The notes below the pieces were generated by a model, which was given only the letters and a program-made list of their open reading frames with translations, searched no databases and had not been told where the DNA came from. The position numbers and the translations under genes were made by a program. Positions 1 to 4,718 of a DNA stretch of 5,294 nucleotides are shown piece after piece. The stretch comes from Pseudomonadota bacterium (GTDB lineage: Bacteria > Desulfobacterota > Desulfobulbia > Desulfobulbales > JAGXFP01), in contig DAOVJK010000226.1 in NCBI GenBank assembly GCA_030673265.1, positions 1 through 5,294 on the forward strand. The letters run 5' to 3'. How positions within the stretch are numbered: position 1 is the stretch's first letter; each line of letters starts with the position of its first letter.

Positions 1-1
1 C

Positions 2-826
2 AAACTTGAGATGCCCGAAAACCTCTGGCTTGTTGAGGTAGACCGGGGCCAGGTGAGCCAGGTTGTCCAGAATCTTATTCTCAATGCACGGCAGGCCATG
101 CCGGGGGGGGGGACTATTCGAATCAGTTGTGAGAACCTTGAATCAACTGCTAATGAACAACCGGCCCCCATGTTGCCCATGCAGAATAAATACGTCAAAA
201 TTTCAGTAACTGATACCGGGGTCGGAATGCCTGGAAATGTTATCGATAAGATATTCGATCCCTATTTTTCAACTAAGCAGGCGGGCAGTGGTCTGGGCCT
301 GGCCATTACCCATTCGATAATCAAGAAGCACAAGGGAACTATCACCGTCATATCCAAGCCTGGCGAGGGGACTACCTTTAATATCTATCTGCCGGTGTCT
401 AAAGAAAAGAGAATAGTCGCTAAAAGTCATTCAGTAATGGCGGAGATCCCTGAAAACACCAAAATAATGATCATGGACGATGACGAACTGGTGAGGGATA
501 TCGCCGGTGAAATGCTTTCCCAGCTTGGTTGTGAAACTGTGATGGCCGTAAATGGTGAAGAGGCGATTGATCTTTTCAAGCAGGCCAGAGGTAAAGGCCA
601 GCCATTTGACCTTGTTATTATGGATTTGACTATTCCTGGAGGAATGGGGGGGCGGGAGGCGGTCACTATTATCCTCCAGGAAGATCCAGCCGCCAAAGTG
701 GTGGTGGCAAGTGGTTATTCGACAGATCCGATATTAGCCAATTATCAGGCTTACGGGTTTTCGGCGGCACTTGCCAAGCCTTTCCGGATCAAAGAATTGT
801 CGGAAATTATCAAGAAGATTTTGTGA
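2..826 (+). CDS. Hybrid sensor histidine kinase, C-terminal part (HATPase_c + receiver), 5' truncated by window
   Basis: This is the C-terminal part of a cytoplasmic two-component hybrid kinase. The reading frame is open back to base 2, and the codons before the ATG at 11 (N-L-E) already read as family sequence, so that ATG is internal and the true start lies left of the window. Counting from that Met, the ATPase domain covers about 1-130: N box 16-30 (N21, N25), G1 box DTGVG at 68-72, F box FDPYFSTK at 82-89, and G2 box GSGLG at 92-96. After a linker of about 20 residues, the receiver domain covers 151-271: acidic D156-D158, phosphoacceptor D205 in VIMDLTIPGG, S234, and K256 in AKPF. All catalytic positions I can check are present. 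The sensor and His-phosphoacceptor (DHp) domains are not visible, so the signal is unknown. Phosphotransfer from the kinase core to its own receiver is the usual family mechanism. A run of ten G encodes part of the PGGG segment after the N box. Confidence 0.95.
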   Translation, partial: KLEMPENLWLVEVDRGQVSQVVQNLILNARQAMPGGGTIRISCENLESTANEQPAPMLPMQNKYVKISVTDTGVGMPGNVIDKIFDPYFSTKQAGSGLGLAITHSIIKKHKGTITVISKPGEGTTFNIYLPVSKEKRIVAKSHSVMAEIPENTKIMIMDDDELVRDIAGEMLSQLGCETVMAVNGEEAIDLFKQARGKGQPFDLVIMDLTIPGGMGGREAVTIILQEDPAAKVVVASGYSTDPILANYQAYGFSAALAKPFRIKELSEIIKKIL

Positions 827-843
827 TCAGGTTAGTCTGATCA
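824..843 (+). terminator. Stem-loop terminator of the hybrid kinase gene
   Basis: There is a perfect 7-bp inverted repeat, TGATCAG (824-830) and CTGATCA (837-843), with a 6-base loop GTTAGT, followed directly by TTTTCT. The stem begins on the kinase stop codon. The U tract is short and the stem has only three G-C pairs, so termination may be partial. On the minus strand no T run follows, so it would act only for the plus-strand gene. Confidence 0.55.
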
Positions 844-975
844 TTTTCTGAACAGATATGGGGGAAGTTGGAAAAAGGCAGGGAGGCAGGTCTGTTCTTG
901 GTTTTATGTTGGCAGATTCAACTTCAAAATTCACCTCATAAGAAATTATAGGGCACCAGCCGTAATTACTGCCTG

Positions 976-1275
976 TCAGACGGTTAGCCCTACCCACCAG
1001 ACCGATACCTTATCTAGCCAATCACAACATACTCTCCTTTTGCATACTAGCCGTAACAATGGTGTGGGATATAAAGCGTACTCGTCCTGGCTGATCTCGC
1101 CGCTGGCATAGCGCTTTTTTAAGATTTCTACAGCGGACTCAGGATGGGCACTATTAGCAGCTTTATCTGTAAGTGATTTGAGGAGAAAAACTATTCCGAC
1201 AATGATCGCTATCCAGAATAGACCCATGACGAGCATACTTCCACTTCCCATTCCGTAGTTGCTGAACATATGCAT
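976..1275 (-). CDS. Small SHOCT-domain membrane protein, C-terminal end probably frameshifted
   Basis: This is a 99-codon frame on the minus strand. A glycine/methionine-rich N-terminus (1-12) precedes one transmembrane helix (about 13-33). A short linker then leads to a SHOCT motif (about 48-66) with the signature EILKKRYASGEISQDEY. Proteins of this form are common small inner-membrane proteins of unknown role; the SHOCT motif is thought to mediate oligomerisation or membrane association. The ATG at 1275 is preferred because GGGAG lies 9 bases upstream. The canonical final helix (normally EY-x-x-M-K-x-x-L) is missing. After DEYA (residue 67) the frame runs into an unrelated 32-residue tail rich in Cys, Trp and basic residues. 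Skipping 26 bases (1074-1049) restores ASMQKESML and a stop at 1022, a normal SHOCT ending, so the gene probably carries a frameshifting insertion. It lies 39 bases downstream of the other small membrane-protein gene and is likely co-transcribed with it. Confidence 0.7.
   Translation of the reverse strand: MHMFSNYGMGSGSMLVMGLFWIAIIVGIVFLLKSLTDKAANSAHPESAVEILKKRYASGEISQDEYALYPTPLLRLVCKRRVCCDWLDKVSVWWVGLTV
1049..1074 (-). other. Putative 26-bp insertion that shifts the SHOCT gene frame
   Basis: Read on the minus strand, TACGCT (1080-1075) is followed by 26 extra bases that themselves end in TACGGCT. After that, the codons AGT ATG CAA AAG GAG AGT ATG TTG TGA (1048-1022) give a textbook SHOCT C-terminus. 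The insert is not a multiple of three and is flanked by the imperfect repeat TACGCT/TACGGCT. The intact ancestor is inferred from family shape only; no homologue was compared. Confidence 0.5.
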
Positions 1276-1314
1276 AAAATCATTCTCCCGATAAGAAACT
1301 CTTATATAAATCCC

Positions 1315-1554
1315 TTAATAGGTAATGGTCGGTACCCGTAGAGTTGAAGTTCCTCCAGCAAGTCCATTATATTTCCAGCCGAATATATAAATAAAGAAAA
1401 AGCTGGTAAATACCGCCTCAACCATTCCGGCAAGGATACCCAACGAAGTCAGGCAGAAGAACATGTGTAACTGGCTGATCATTTCAACAGCCCCAGAAGT
1501 TCCAGGGCATCCAAACATCTTACTTAATTGTTGGCCCAAAAAAGAACGCGGCAT
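1315..1554 (-). CDS. Small two-helix membrane protein, DUF5676/holin-like C-terminal half
   Basis: This is a 79-residue frame whose residues 29-66 form two closely spaced hydrophobic helices with a polar glycine turn (GILAGMVEAVF) and end in FGWKYNGLAG. That pattern resembles the last two helices of small DUF5676 or 'holin-like' membrane proteins, which typically end in a W/A-L-YN-x-L motif. The first transmembrane helix expected for that family is absent, and no frame upstream up to 1620 supplies it. No Shine-Dalgarno sequence precedes the ATG at 1554 or the in-frame ATG at 1518, so the start is uncertain and the gene may be a 5'-truncated remnant. The last ten residues (TSTLRVPTITY) are also unlike the family. 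It precedes the SHOCT gene by 39 bases on the same strand; pairs of small membrane proteins like these often sit together in deltaproteobacteria. No function can be assigned. Confidence 0.45.
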   Translation of the reverse strand: MPRSFLGQQLSKMFGCPGTSGAVEMISQLHMFFCLTSLGILAGMVEAVFTSFFFIYIFGWKYNGLAGGTSTLRVPTITY

Positions 1555-1620
1555 TGGGCGGATCTTGCGATACTATAAAAAAAGGATCTGATCACGTTTC
1601 TCTTTTTAAAAGGCGATTGA

Positions 1621-2577
1621 ATGGCGGAATCTGAATTTAAAGCAGGTTATCTGCATCTTTATAAATCAGGTGAACTTACTGCCAGAGTTAAAAGGTCTCT
1701 GACCGTTCTGGAGAAATGCCGATTATGCCCTCGCCAGTGCAAGGTAAATAGGCTTGCCGCTGAAAAAGGAGTCTGTCGGACCGGGCGGCTGGCAATGGTT
1801 GCCAGCTATAGCCCCCATTTCGGCGAGGAGGCTGTACTGGTCGGCGAGTCCGGTTCCGGAACCATTTTCTTCAGTAACTGCAACCTGGGCTGTGTTTTCT
1901 GCCAGAATTACGCGATCAGTCATCTTGGTGAGGGTGATGAAGTCTCTAGCGCCCGTTTGGCCGCCATGATGATCAGCCTGCAGGGCATGGGCTGCCATAA
2001 CATCAATTTTGTCACCCCCAGTCATGTGGTCCCGCAGATCCTCGAAGCTCTGCCGGAGGCCATCGCCAAAGGGCTCCGGGTGCCACTGGTTTACAATAGC
2101 AGCGGTTACGATTCGGTCGAGACGTTGGCCCTGCTGGACGGAGTTTTCGATATCTATATGCCTGATTTCAAGTTCTGGGATCGGGACTCATCCCGGCGAC
2201 TGGCCGGTGCGCCGGATTATCCTGCGCGGGCCATGGCGGCGATAAATGAGATGCATCGGCAGGTTGGGGACCTTGTTGTCGATAAAAAGGGTGTTGCCCG
2301 CCGGGGCCTGGTGGTAAGGCATCTGGTTATGCCCGGCGGCCTGGCTGAGACCCGTTCAATCCTGAAATTTCTGGCCGATAAAGTGTCTCCCGATACCTAT
2401 GTTAATGTTATGGATCAGTATCGCCCCTGTGGCCGGGCCCAGGAATTCCCACCCATCGATCACCCTTTGGATCAGGGGGAATATGAAGTGGCCCTTGACT
2501 ATGCCAGGCAAGCAGGGCTCAAACGCCTTGACCAGCGTGACTGGCTAAAAATGTTGCGGAGGCTCGGGATTGTCTGA
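1621..2577 (+). CDS. Radical SAM protein of the PflX type (COG1313), pyruvate formate-lyase-activase homologue
   Basis: This cytoplasmic iron-sulfur protein of 318 residues has the family's normal length and appears complete. An N-terminal cysteine cluster, C33-x2-C36-x3-C40 plus C52 (CRLCPRQC...GVC), may hold an additional metal or Fe-S centre. The radical SAM motif C87-x3-C91-x2-C94 (CNLGCVFC) binds the 4Fe-4S cluster that cleaves S-adenosylmethionine. Further family hallmarks are GCHNINFVTPSHVVPQ (124-139), YNSSGYDSVETL (158-169), DIYMPDFKFW (177-186), VRHLVMPGG (232-240) and NVMDQYRPC (262-270). These fit COG1313 better than the AmmeMemoRadiSam group. The substrate is unknown; by homology it may install a glycyl radical or modify a partner, but no pyruvate formate-lyase-like partner is in the window. 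The ATG at 1621 has a weak AAGG 7 bases upstream. The gene stands alone, divergent from the small membrane genes and followed by a terminator-like hairpin. Confidence 0.93.
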   Translation: MAESEFKAGYLHLYKSGELTARVKRSLTVLEKCRLCPRQCKVNRLAAEKGVCRTGRLAMVASYSPHFGEEAVLVGESGSGTIFFSNCNLGCVFCQNYAISHLGEGDEVSSARLAAMMISLQGMGCHNINFVTPSHVVPQILEALPEAIAKGLRVPLVYNSSGYDSVETLALLDGVFDIYMPDFKFWDRDSSRRLAGAPDYPARAMAAINEMHRQVGDLVVDKKGVARRGLVVRHLVMPGGLAETRSILKFLADKVSPDTYVNVMDQYRPCGRAQEFPPIDHPLDQGEYEVALDYARQAGLKRLDQRDWLKMLRRLGIV

Positions 2578-2605
2578 GACGGCCAGGGTTTTCATTTGCG
2601 GGGTC

Positions 2606-2636
2606 AAAAAGGGGTTGTCGCAACTTGCCCCTTTTT
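2606..2636 (+). terminator. Bidirectional-type intrinsic terminator after the radical SAM gene
   Basis: AAAAAGGGG (2606-2614) and CCCCTTTTT (2628-2636) form a perfect 9-bp stem around a 13-base loop. The four G-C pairs followed by U5 are the usual intrinsic terminator layout, and the A5 arm gives the same layout on the other strand. It sits 29 bases after the stop codon of the radical SAM gene. The same bases can enter other pairings with the leader of the next gene (see the 2630-2683 entry). Confidence 0.6.
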
Positions 2637-2683
2637 CAACCCCTTGCACGACAACTTTGCTTAGAAAAACGGGTTGGAGGAGG
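2630..2683 (+). promoter_or_regulatory. Candidate RNA switch: pyrimidine tract that can sequester the phosphoribosyltransferase ribosome binding site
   Basis: CCTTTTTCAACCC (2630-2642) is complementary over 13 consecutive positions (ten Watson-Crick, three G-U) to GGGTTGGAGGAGG (2671-2683), which contains the whole Shine-Dalgarno sequence of the next gene. The loop is 28 bases. Its 5' arm overlaps the 3' arm of the terminator hairpin at 2628-2636, so the two helices exclude each other: hairpin formed means the ribosome site is free. Other competing pairs are GGGGTTG (2611-2617) with CAACCCC (2637-2643) and GTTGTCG (2614-2620) with CGACAAC (2649-2655). The pairings are visible in the sequence; any regulation is inference, and pyrimidine tracts pair with Shine-Dalgarno sequences fairly easily. 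Confidence 0.35.
2676..2683 (+). promoter_or_regulatory. Strong ribosome binding site fixing the phosphoribosyltransferase start
   Basis: GGAGGAGG lies 8 bases before the ATG at 2692. It selects that ATG over the in-frame TTG at 2674, which would start upstream of and partly within the binding site itself. Confidence 0.85.
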
Positions 2684-2691
2684 ATAATTTG

Positions 2692-3294
2692 ATGGGAACA
2701 AAACCACGTTGTGAATTTATCTCCTGGAATCGAACATACCAGTGGGCTCGGCAGCTTGCCATCAACATCAGGGCAACCGGTTTTAAACCCGATGTGATTG
2801 TGGCCATCGCCCGTGGAGGATATGTGCCAGCCAGGATTTTGTGTGATTTTCTGAATATATACAAGTTGGCAAGCATCCGGATCGTCCATTATGGAGCCGG
2901 AGGCCGCATGAAAAAATCAGCTCGCCTCTCCTCTCCTTTAAACGTCGATGTCGGTGGTTTGCGAGTACTTGTAGTTGATGATCTTATTGATACCGGTCTC
3001 ACATTAAGGATTGCGTTGGATCACATTAGAAGTTTCGGGGCGGCGGAAGTGAAGAGCGCAGCATTATTATACAAGAAAGGCGCGGTCTGTGAGCCGGATT
3101 ATTATATCCGGAAAGTTATTAAATGGCGCTGGATAATATTCCCATGGGCGGTGATGGAGGATCTTAGTGAATTTATTAGGAGAATGGACATACTGCCGGC
3201 AACCCCACAGGAAGCAGAAGTTAGAATAAAAAAAGAATATTCTGTTAAAGTGCCGAAAAAGATATTGGAAGATGTTTATCAGTTGATGAAATAA
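2692..3294 (+). CDS. Phosphoribosyltransferase (COG2236-like, type I PRT fold)
   Basis: This is a 200-residue cytoplasmic enzyme. Type I phosphoribosyltransferases join 5-phosphoribosyl diphosphate (PRPP) to a base or release it. The PRPP-binding loop is RVLVVDDLIDTGLTL at 91-105 with the adjacent acidic pair D96-D97. The N-terminal strand-loop VAIARGGYVPARIL (37-50) and the segment EPDYYIRKV...WIIFPWAVMEDL (134-158) match the archaeal-style xanthine/guanine PRT-like COG2236 group. The base cannot be told from sequence, so 'purine' is only a guess. A flexible tail of about 35 residues, rich in charged residues, follows the core. The start at 2692 is set by the strong GGAGGAGG site. The gene appears to be a single transcription unit, 114 bases after the radical SAM gene, with a potentially structured leader that could control its translation. 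Confidence 0.88.
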   Translation: MGTKPRCEFISWNRTYQWARQLAINIRATGFKPDVIVAIARGGYVPARILCDFLNIYKLASIRIVHYGAGGRMKKSARLSSPLNVDVGGLRVLVVDDLIDTGLTLRIALDHIRSFGAAEVKSAALLYKKGAVCEPDYYIRKVIKWRWIIFPWAVMEDLSEFIRRMDILPATPQEAEVRIKKEYSVKVPKKILEDVYQLMK

Positions 3295-3328
3295 CTAACA
3301 GTGGGAATAGGGGGGCGAATTTTTCTTC

Positions 3329-3358
3329 TTGACAAAAGTCTTAAACGATTGAAATTAT
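3329..3358 (+). promoter_or_regulatory. Sigma-70-type promoter for the YwbE-family gene
   Basis: A perfect -35 hexamer TTGACA (3329-3334) is followed after 18 bases by AATTAT (3353-3358; four of six matches to TATAAT) in a very A/T-rich stretch. Further TATTAT and TATAAA hexamers follow at less suitable spacings. It lies 35 bases after the phosphoribosyltransferase stop codon and about 24 bases before the first ATG of the YwbE frame. Confidence 0.5.
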
Positions 3359-3381
3359 TATAAATAATTGATTAGAAAGCA

Positions 3382-3579
3382 ATGATGAATGGCATGAGTC
3401 GAAAAGATATCAAACCCGGCTTACGGGTTTCAATCGTCTTAAAAGAGGATCAGCGATCCGGGGAACTCAGCTAAGGGATTGTCAAAGATATCCAGACCAA
3501 ATCCCTGACTCATCCCCATGGCATAAAAGTCCGCCTGGAAAATTGCGTAGTCGGACGAGTCAAAAAAATTGCAGGTTAA
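3382..3579 (+). pseudogene. YwbE-family (DUF2196) gene interrupted by an in-frame TAA
   Basis: The frame encodes the whole compact YwbE/DUF2196 protein (about 65 codons), a small conserved protein of unknown role. The first half reads from the ATG at 3382 (or 3385) through DIKPGLRVSIVLKEDQRSGE and LS. The second half (3475-3576) reads GIVKDIQTKS, then THPHGIKVRLEN and VGRVKKI, and ends at TAA 3577-3579. A single TAA codon at 3472-3474 (position 31) separates the halves, with no change of frame. Family members have a sense codon here, in the segment leading into GIVKDI. Everything else is well preserved, so the stop is recent, a sequencing error, or read through. A good promoter precedes it; the ribosome site is weak (AGAAAG). 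No nearby ATG, GTG or TTG after the stop offers a clear restart. Confidence 0.8.
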
Positions 3580-3603
3580 GAAATACGGTGGTGACAGGTG
3601 AAG

Positions 3604-3870
3604 TCAATCCAGCTGGAGATGCTGGTCGCCATTTTTCTTGAGTCTGGCTAAAGTGTTATCGTTAAGAAAATTGTCGAGATGGTTGCCGGAATGCTCATCA
3701 AGATACCGTTTGGAGAAGGTGATTATCTTGGTGCCGTTCCGGTAGTCGAAGCCGATTCTCATCCCGGTGGAGGCCGGGTATCTAAGGATCTTCAGGAACC
3801 TGATCTGTGGTTGATTGAATGCCTTCTTCACATTATTGCATATCACGTCTACTGTGCTCTGCCTTGTCAT
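3604..3870 (-). CDS. Hypothetical protein, 88 residues, unrecognised
   Basis: This is a small soluble-looking protein, convergent with the YwbE gene (24 bases between their stops). The ATG at 3870 is chosen because AGGGG lies 7 bases upstream; a TTG further out at 3888 lacks such a site. The sequence is basic in its first half (MTRQSTVDVICNNVKKAF, then IRFLKILRYPAS). A probable beta-hairpin follows (MRIGFDYRNGTKIITFSKRYL, residues 43-63), then an acidic and Asn-rich helix (DEHSGNHLDNFLND) and a charged tail ending LKKNGDQHLQLD. There is no signal peptide, membrane helix or cysteine motif. I do not recognise the family. The clean ribosome site and ordered secondary structure pattern favour a real gene over a chance frame; the overlapping plus-strand frame has neither. 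Confidence 0.6.
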   Translation of the reverse strand: MTRQSTVDVICNNVKKAFNQPQIRFLKILRYPASTGMRIGFDYRNGTKIITFSKRYLDEHSGNHLDNFLNDNTLARLKKNGDQHLQLD

Positions 3871-4033
3871 TTTCTCACCCCTATTCAAATAGTTGAAGTT
3901 CTATTCTGCCATAGCCCGAGGTTAATTTAAAGAAAAAAACGGGATAGGGCAGGGGAGATGAAGTTAAAGAACAGTTCCGGAGACATCTTACTTATTCACT
4001 GTCAATCAGTGGGGTATCATTGGCCCCTGTAAA

Positions 4034-4058
4034 TTCGAATCCCCCCCCTCTCCAGCCA
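4034..4058 (+). other. tRNA 3'-end-like remnant, possible old attachment site
   Basis: TTCGAATCC (4034-4042) is a standard tRNA T-loop and stem start, and it is followed by a C run and CTCTCCAGCCA (4048-4058), which ends like a tRNA acceptor arm with CCA. The spacing is two bases too long for a normal arm, and no matching 5' T-stem (GGGGG) or GAGAG acceptor strand precedes it. It therefore cannot be a working tRNA. Just upstream, TGGGGTATC (4010-4018) resembles a tRNA-Gln 5' end and CTGTAAAT (4027-4034) a tRNA-Tyr anticodon region, but they do not assemble into a cloverleaf. It may be the 3' fragment of a tRNA left by element integration or excision, or chance. Confidence 0.28.
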
Positions 4059-4081
4059 AATACACCCCCAAGTGTCAGCCT

Positions 4082-4099
4082 CCTTGACTTGGGTCAAGG
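4082..4099 (+). promoter_or_regulatory. CRP/FNR-family operator upstream of the exported cupin
   Basis: CCTTGACTTGGGTCAAGG is a perfect 7-bp palindrome with a 4-base centre (TTGAC-N4-GTCAA core). Spacing and half-sites fit FNR/DNR/HcpR-type regulators of anaerobic and nitrosative-stress responses. With its centre near 4090.5, a class II activated start would fall near 4132; TAAAAA at 4119-4124 could be the -10, 51 bases before the likely coding start. Which regulator binds is inference. A second partial pairing (CCCAAG at 4067-4072 plus TCA, with TGACTTGGG at 4085-4093) overlaps it. It could also fold as an RNA hairpin, but has no U tract. Confidence 0.5.
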
Positions 4100-4182
4100 C
4101 ATAAGGCGGGGAAGGTTGTAAAAAGATAGCTGTTATGGGCAAAACCTTTATTCACATTTTCTATAAAATTATGGAGGGAAAA

Positions 4183-4548
4183 ATGAGATCATTCTTAATG
4201 ACTTGTCTTGTCGGGTTGCTGCTGGCAGCACCGGGATCGGTCCTGGCCGGGCAAGATGTTGCCAACCTGAGCCAGGCAATTCAATATTCCGAGGGTAGCT
4301 TTGCCAAAAAGCCGATTTTCAAAGGTGAAAATTACGTAATTTTATTGTTTGCCTTCCAGAAAGGGCAGCAGCTGAAACCTCACACAATCCCGATCGACGC
4401 TTTTATCCAGGTACTGGAAGGGACCGCTACGGTAGACATCGACGGGCAAGAGTATGAGGTGACGGCCGGCGAAAAGATAGCCTTGCCGAAGAATCTCTCA
4501 CATGCCTTGACCGCAAAGGAAAATTTCAAGATGCTGCTGGTGAAGTAA
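4183..4548 (+). CDS. Exported cupin-domain protein
   Basis: This is a 121-residue protein with a signal peptide (MRSFLMTCLVGLLLAAPGSVLA, likely cut after A22), so it should act in the periplasm. The rest is one cupin barrel. Motif 1 reads PHTIPIDAFIQVLEG (66-80), motif 2 LPKNLSHAL (101-109). H67, D72 and H107 are candidate metal ligands. The second His of the classic HxH is Ile here, as in the H-T-x-P-x-D-A-x-x-x-V-L-E-G subfamily, so this looks like a family trait and not damage. Members of that subfamily that I know are cytoplasmic, so the signal peptide is unusual. The substrate is unknown. The ATG at 4183 is preferred because GGAGGG lies 4 bases upstream and it places the signal peptide at the N-terminus; an in-frame ATG at 4135 has no ribosome site. 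The palindrome at 4082-4099 suggests control by a CRP/FNR-family regulator. The gene appears monocistronic. Confidence 0.88.
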   Translation: MRSFLMTCLVGLLLAAPGSVLAGQDVANLSQAIQYSEGSFAKKPIFKGENYVILLFAFQKGQQLKPHTIPIDAFIQVLEGTATVDIDGQEYEVTAGEKIALPKNLSHALTAKENFKMLLVK

Positions 4549-4718
4549 AAGCGAGGGAGGTCAGATCTTCGTTTGAAAGATGTTGGCAGCTTTTATCTGG
4601 TGTGCAAAGACGGGAAGCAGACAATCTTGCATTATTGGATTATATATTAAGGCCATACCCCGTTTATTAAACAAGCGCAGATTCCTCGCGCCTTGCCACT
4701 TCTGACTGACAAGAGAAC
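4549..4718. other. Spacer between cupin and DUF6178 genes
   Basis: No gene is seen. An A/T-rich patch with TATATA (4641-4646) and, 17 bases upstream, CAGACA (4618-4623; four of six matches to TTGACA) could be a weak promoter for the DUF6178 gene. No clear terminator hairpin follows the cupin stop; ATCTT...AAGAT near 4566-4580 gives only a 5-bp A/T stem. Confidence 0.3.

Larger units (their letters stand above)
3871..4134. other. Non-coding stretch between divergent genes
   Basis: No convincing gene is seen. The stretch holds the upstream region of the 88-residue minus-strand gene and a small hairpin CACTG-TCAAT-CAGTG (3997-4011). It also holds a tRNA 3'-end-like segment (4034-4058) and the candidate CRP/FNR-type operator (4082-4099) before the cupin gene. 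A C8 run lies at 4041-4048. Confidence 0.6.

Noticed and set aside
427..696. Minus-strand open frame inside the kinase receiver region
   Set aside because: It is a shadow of the well-supported receiver domain on the plus strand and has low-complexity Ser/Pro/Ile content with no family resemblance.
1723..2245. Open frames on both strands inside the radical SAM gene
   Set aside because: They overlap a complete conserved gene and carry no recognisable motif or ribosome site.
2674..2691. TTG at 2674 as start of the phosphoribosyltransferase
   Set aside because: It begins ahead of and overlaps the GGAGGAGG site that clearly serves the ATG at 2692, and the six extra residues are just the translated ribosome site.
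2545..2889. Minus-strand frames over the terminator and the start of the phosphoribosyltransferase
   Set aside because: They run antisense through a terminator hairpin and a conserved PRT N-terminus; the translations look random.
3412..3430. Perfect 7-bp hairpin AAACCCG-GCTTA-CGGGTTT
   Set aside because: It encodes the conserved KPGLRV of the YwbE protein, has no U tract, and can be explained by codon choice.
3345..3437. 10-bp inverted repeat ACGATTGAAA (3345-3354) and TTTCAATCGT (3428-3437)
   Set aside because: The arms are separated by 73 bases and one lies in conserved YwbE codons. One such match is about what chance allows in a window of this size.
3679..3930. Plus-strand frame opposite the 88-residue hypothetical gene
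   Set aside because: It has no ribosome site, is of mixed composition, and extends through the promoter region of the minus-strand gene.
4010..4058. Functional tRNA gene
   Set aside because: At 49 bases it is too short. It has no D arm, no complete anticodon arm and no 5' T-stem, and the acceptor strands do not pair.
4135..4182. ATG at 4135 as start of the cupin
   Set aside because: It has no Shine-Dalgarno sequence and would put 16 residues before a standard signal peptide; the ATG at 4183 has GGAGGG just upstream.
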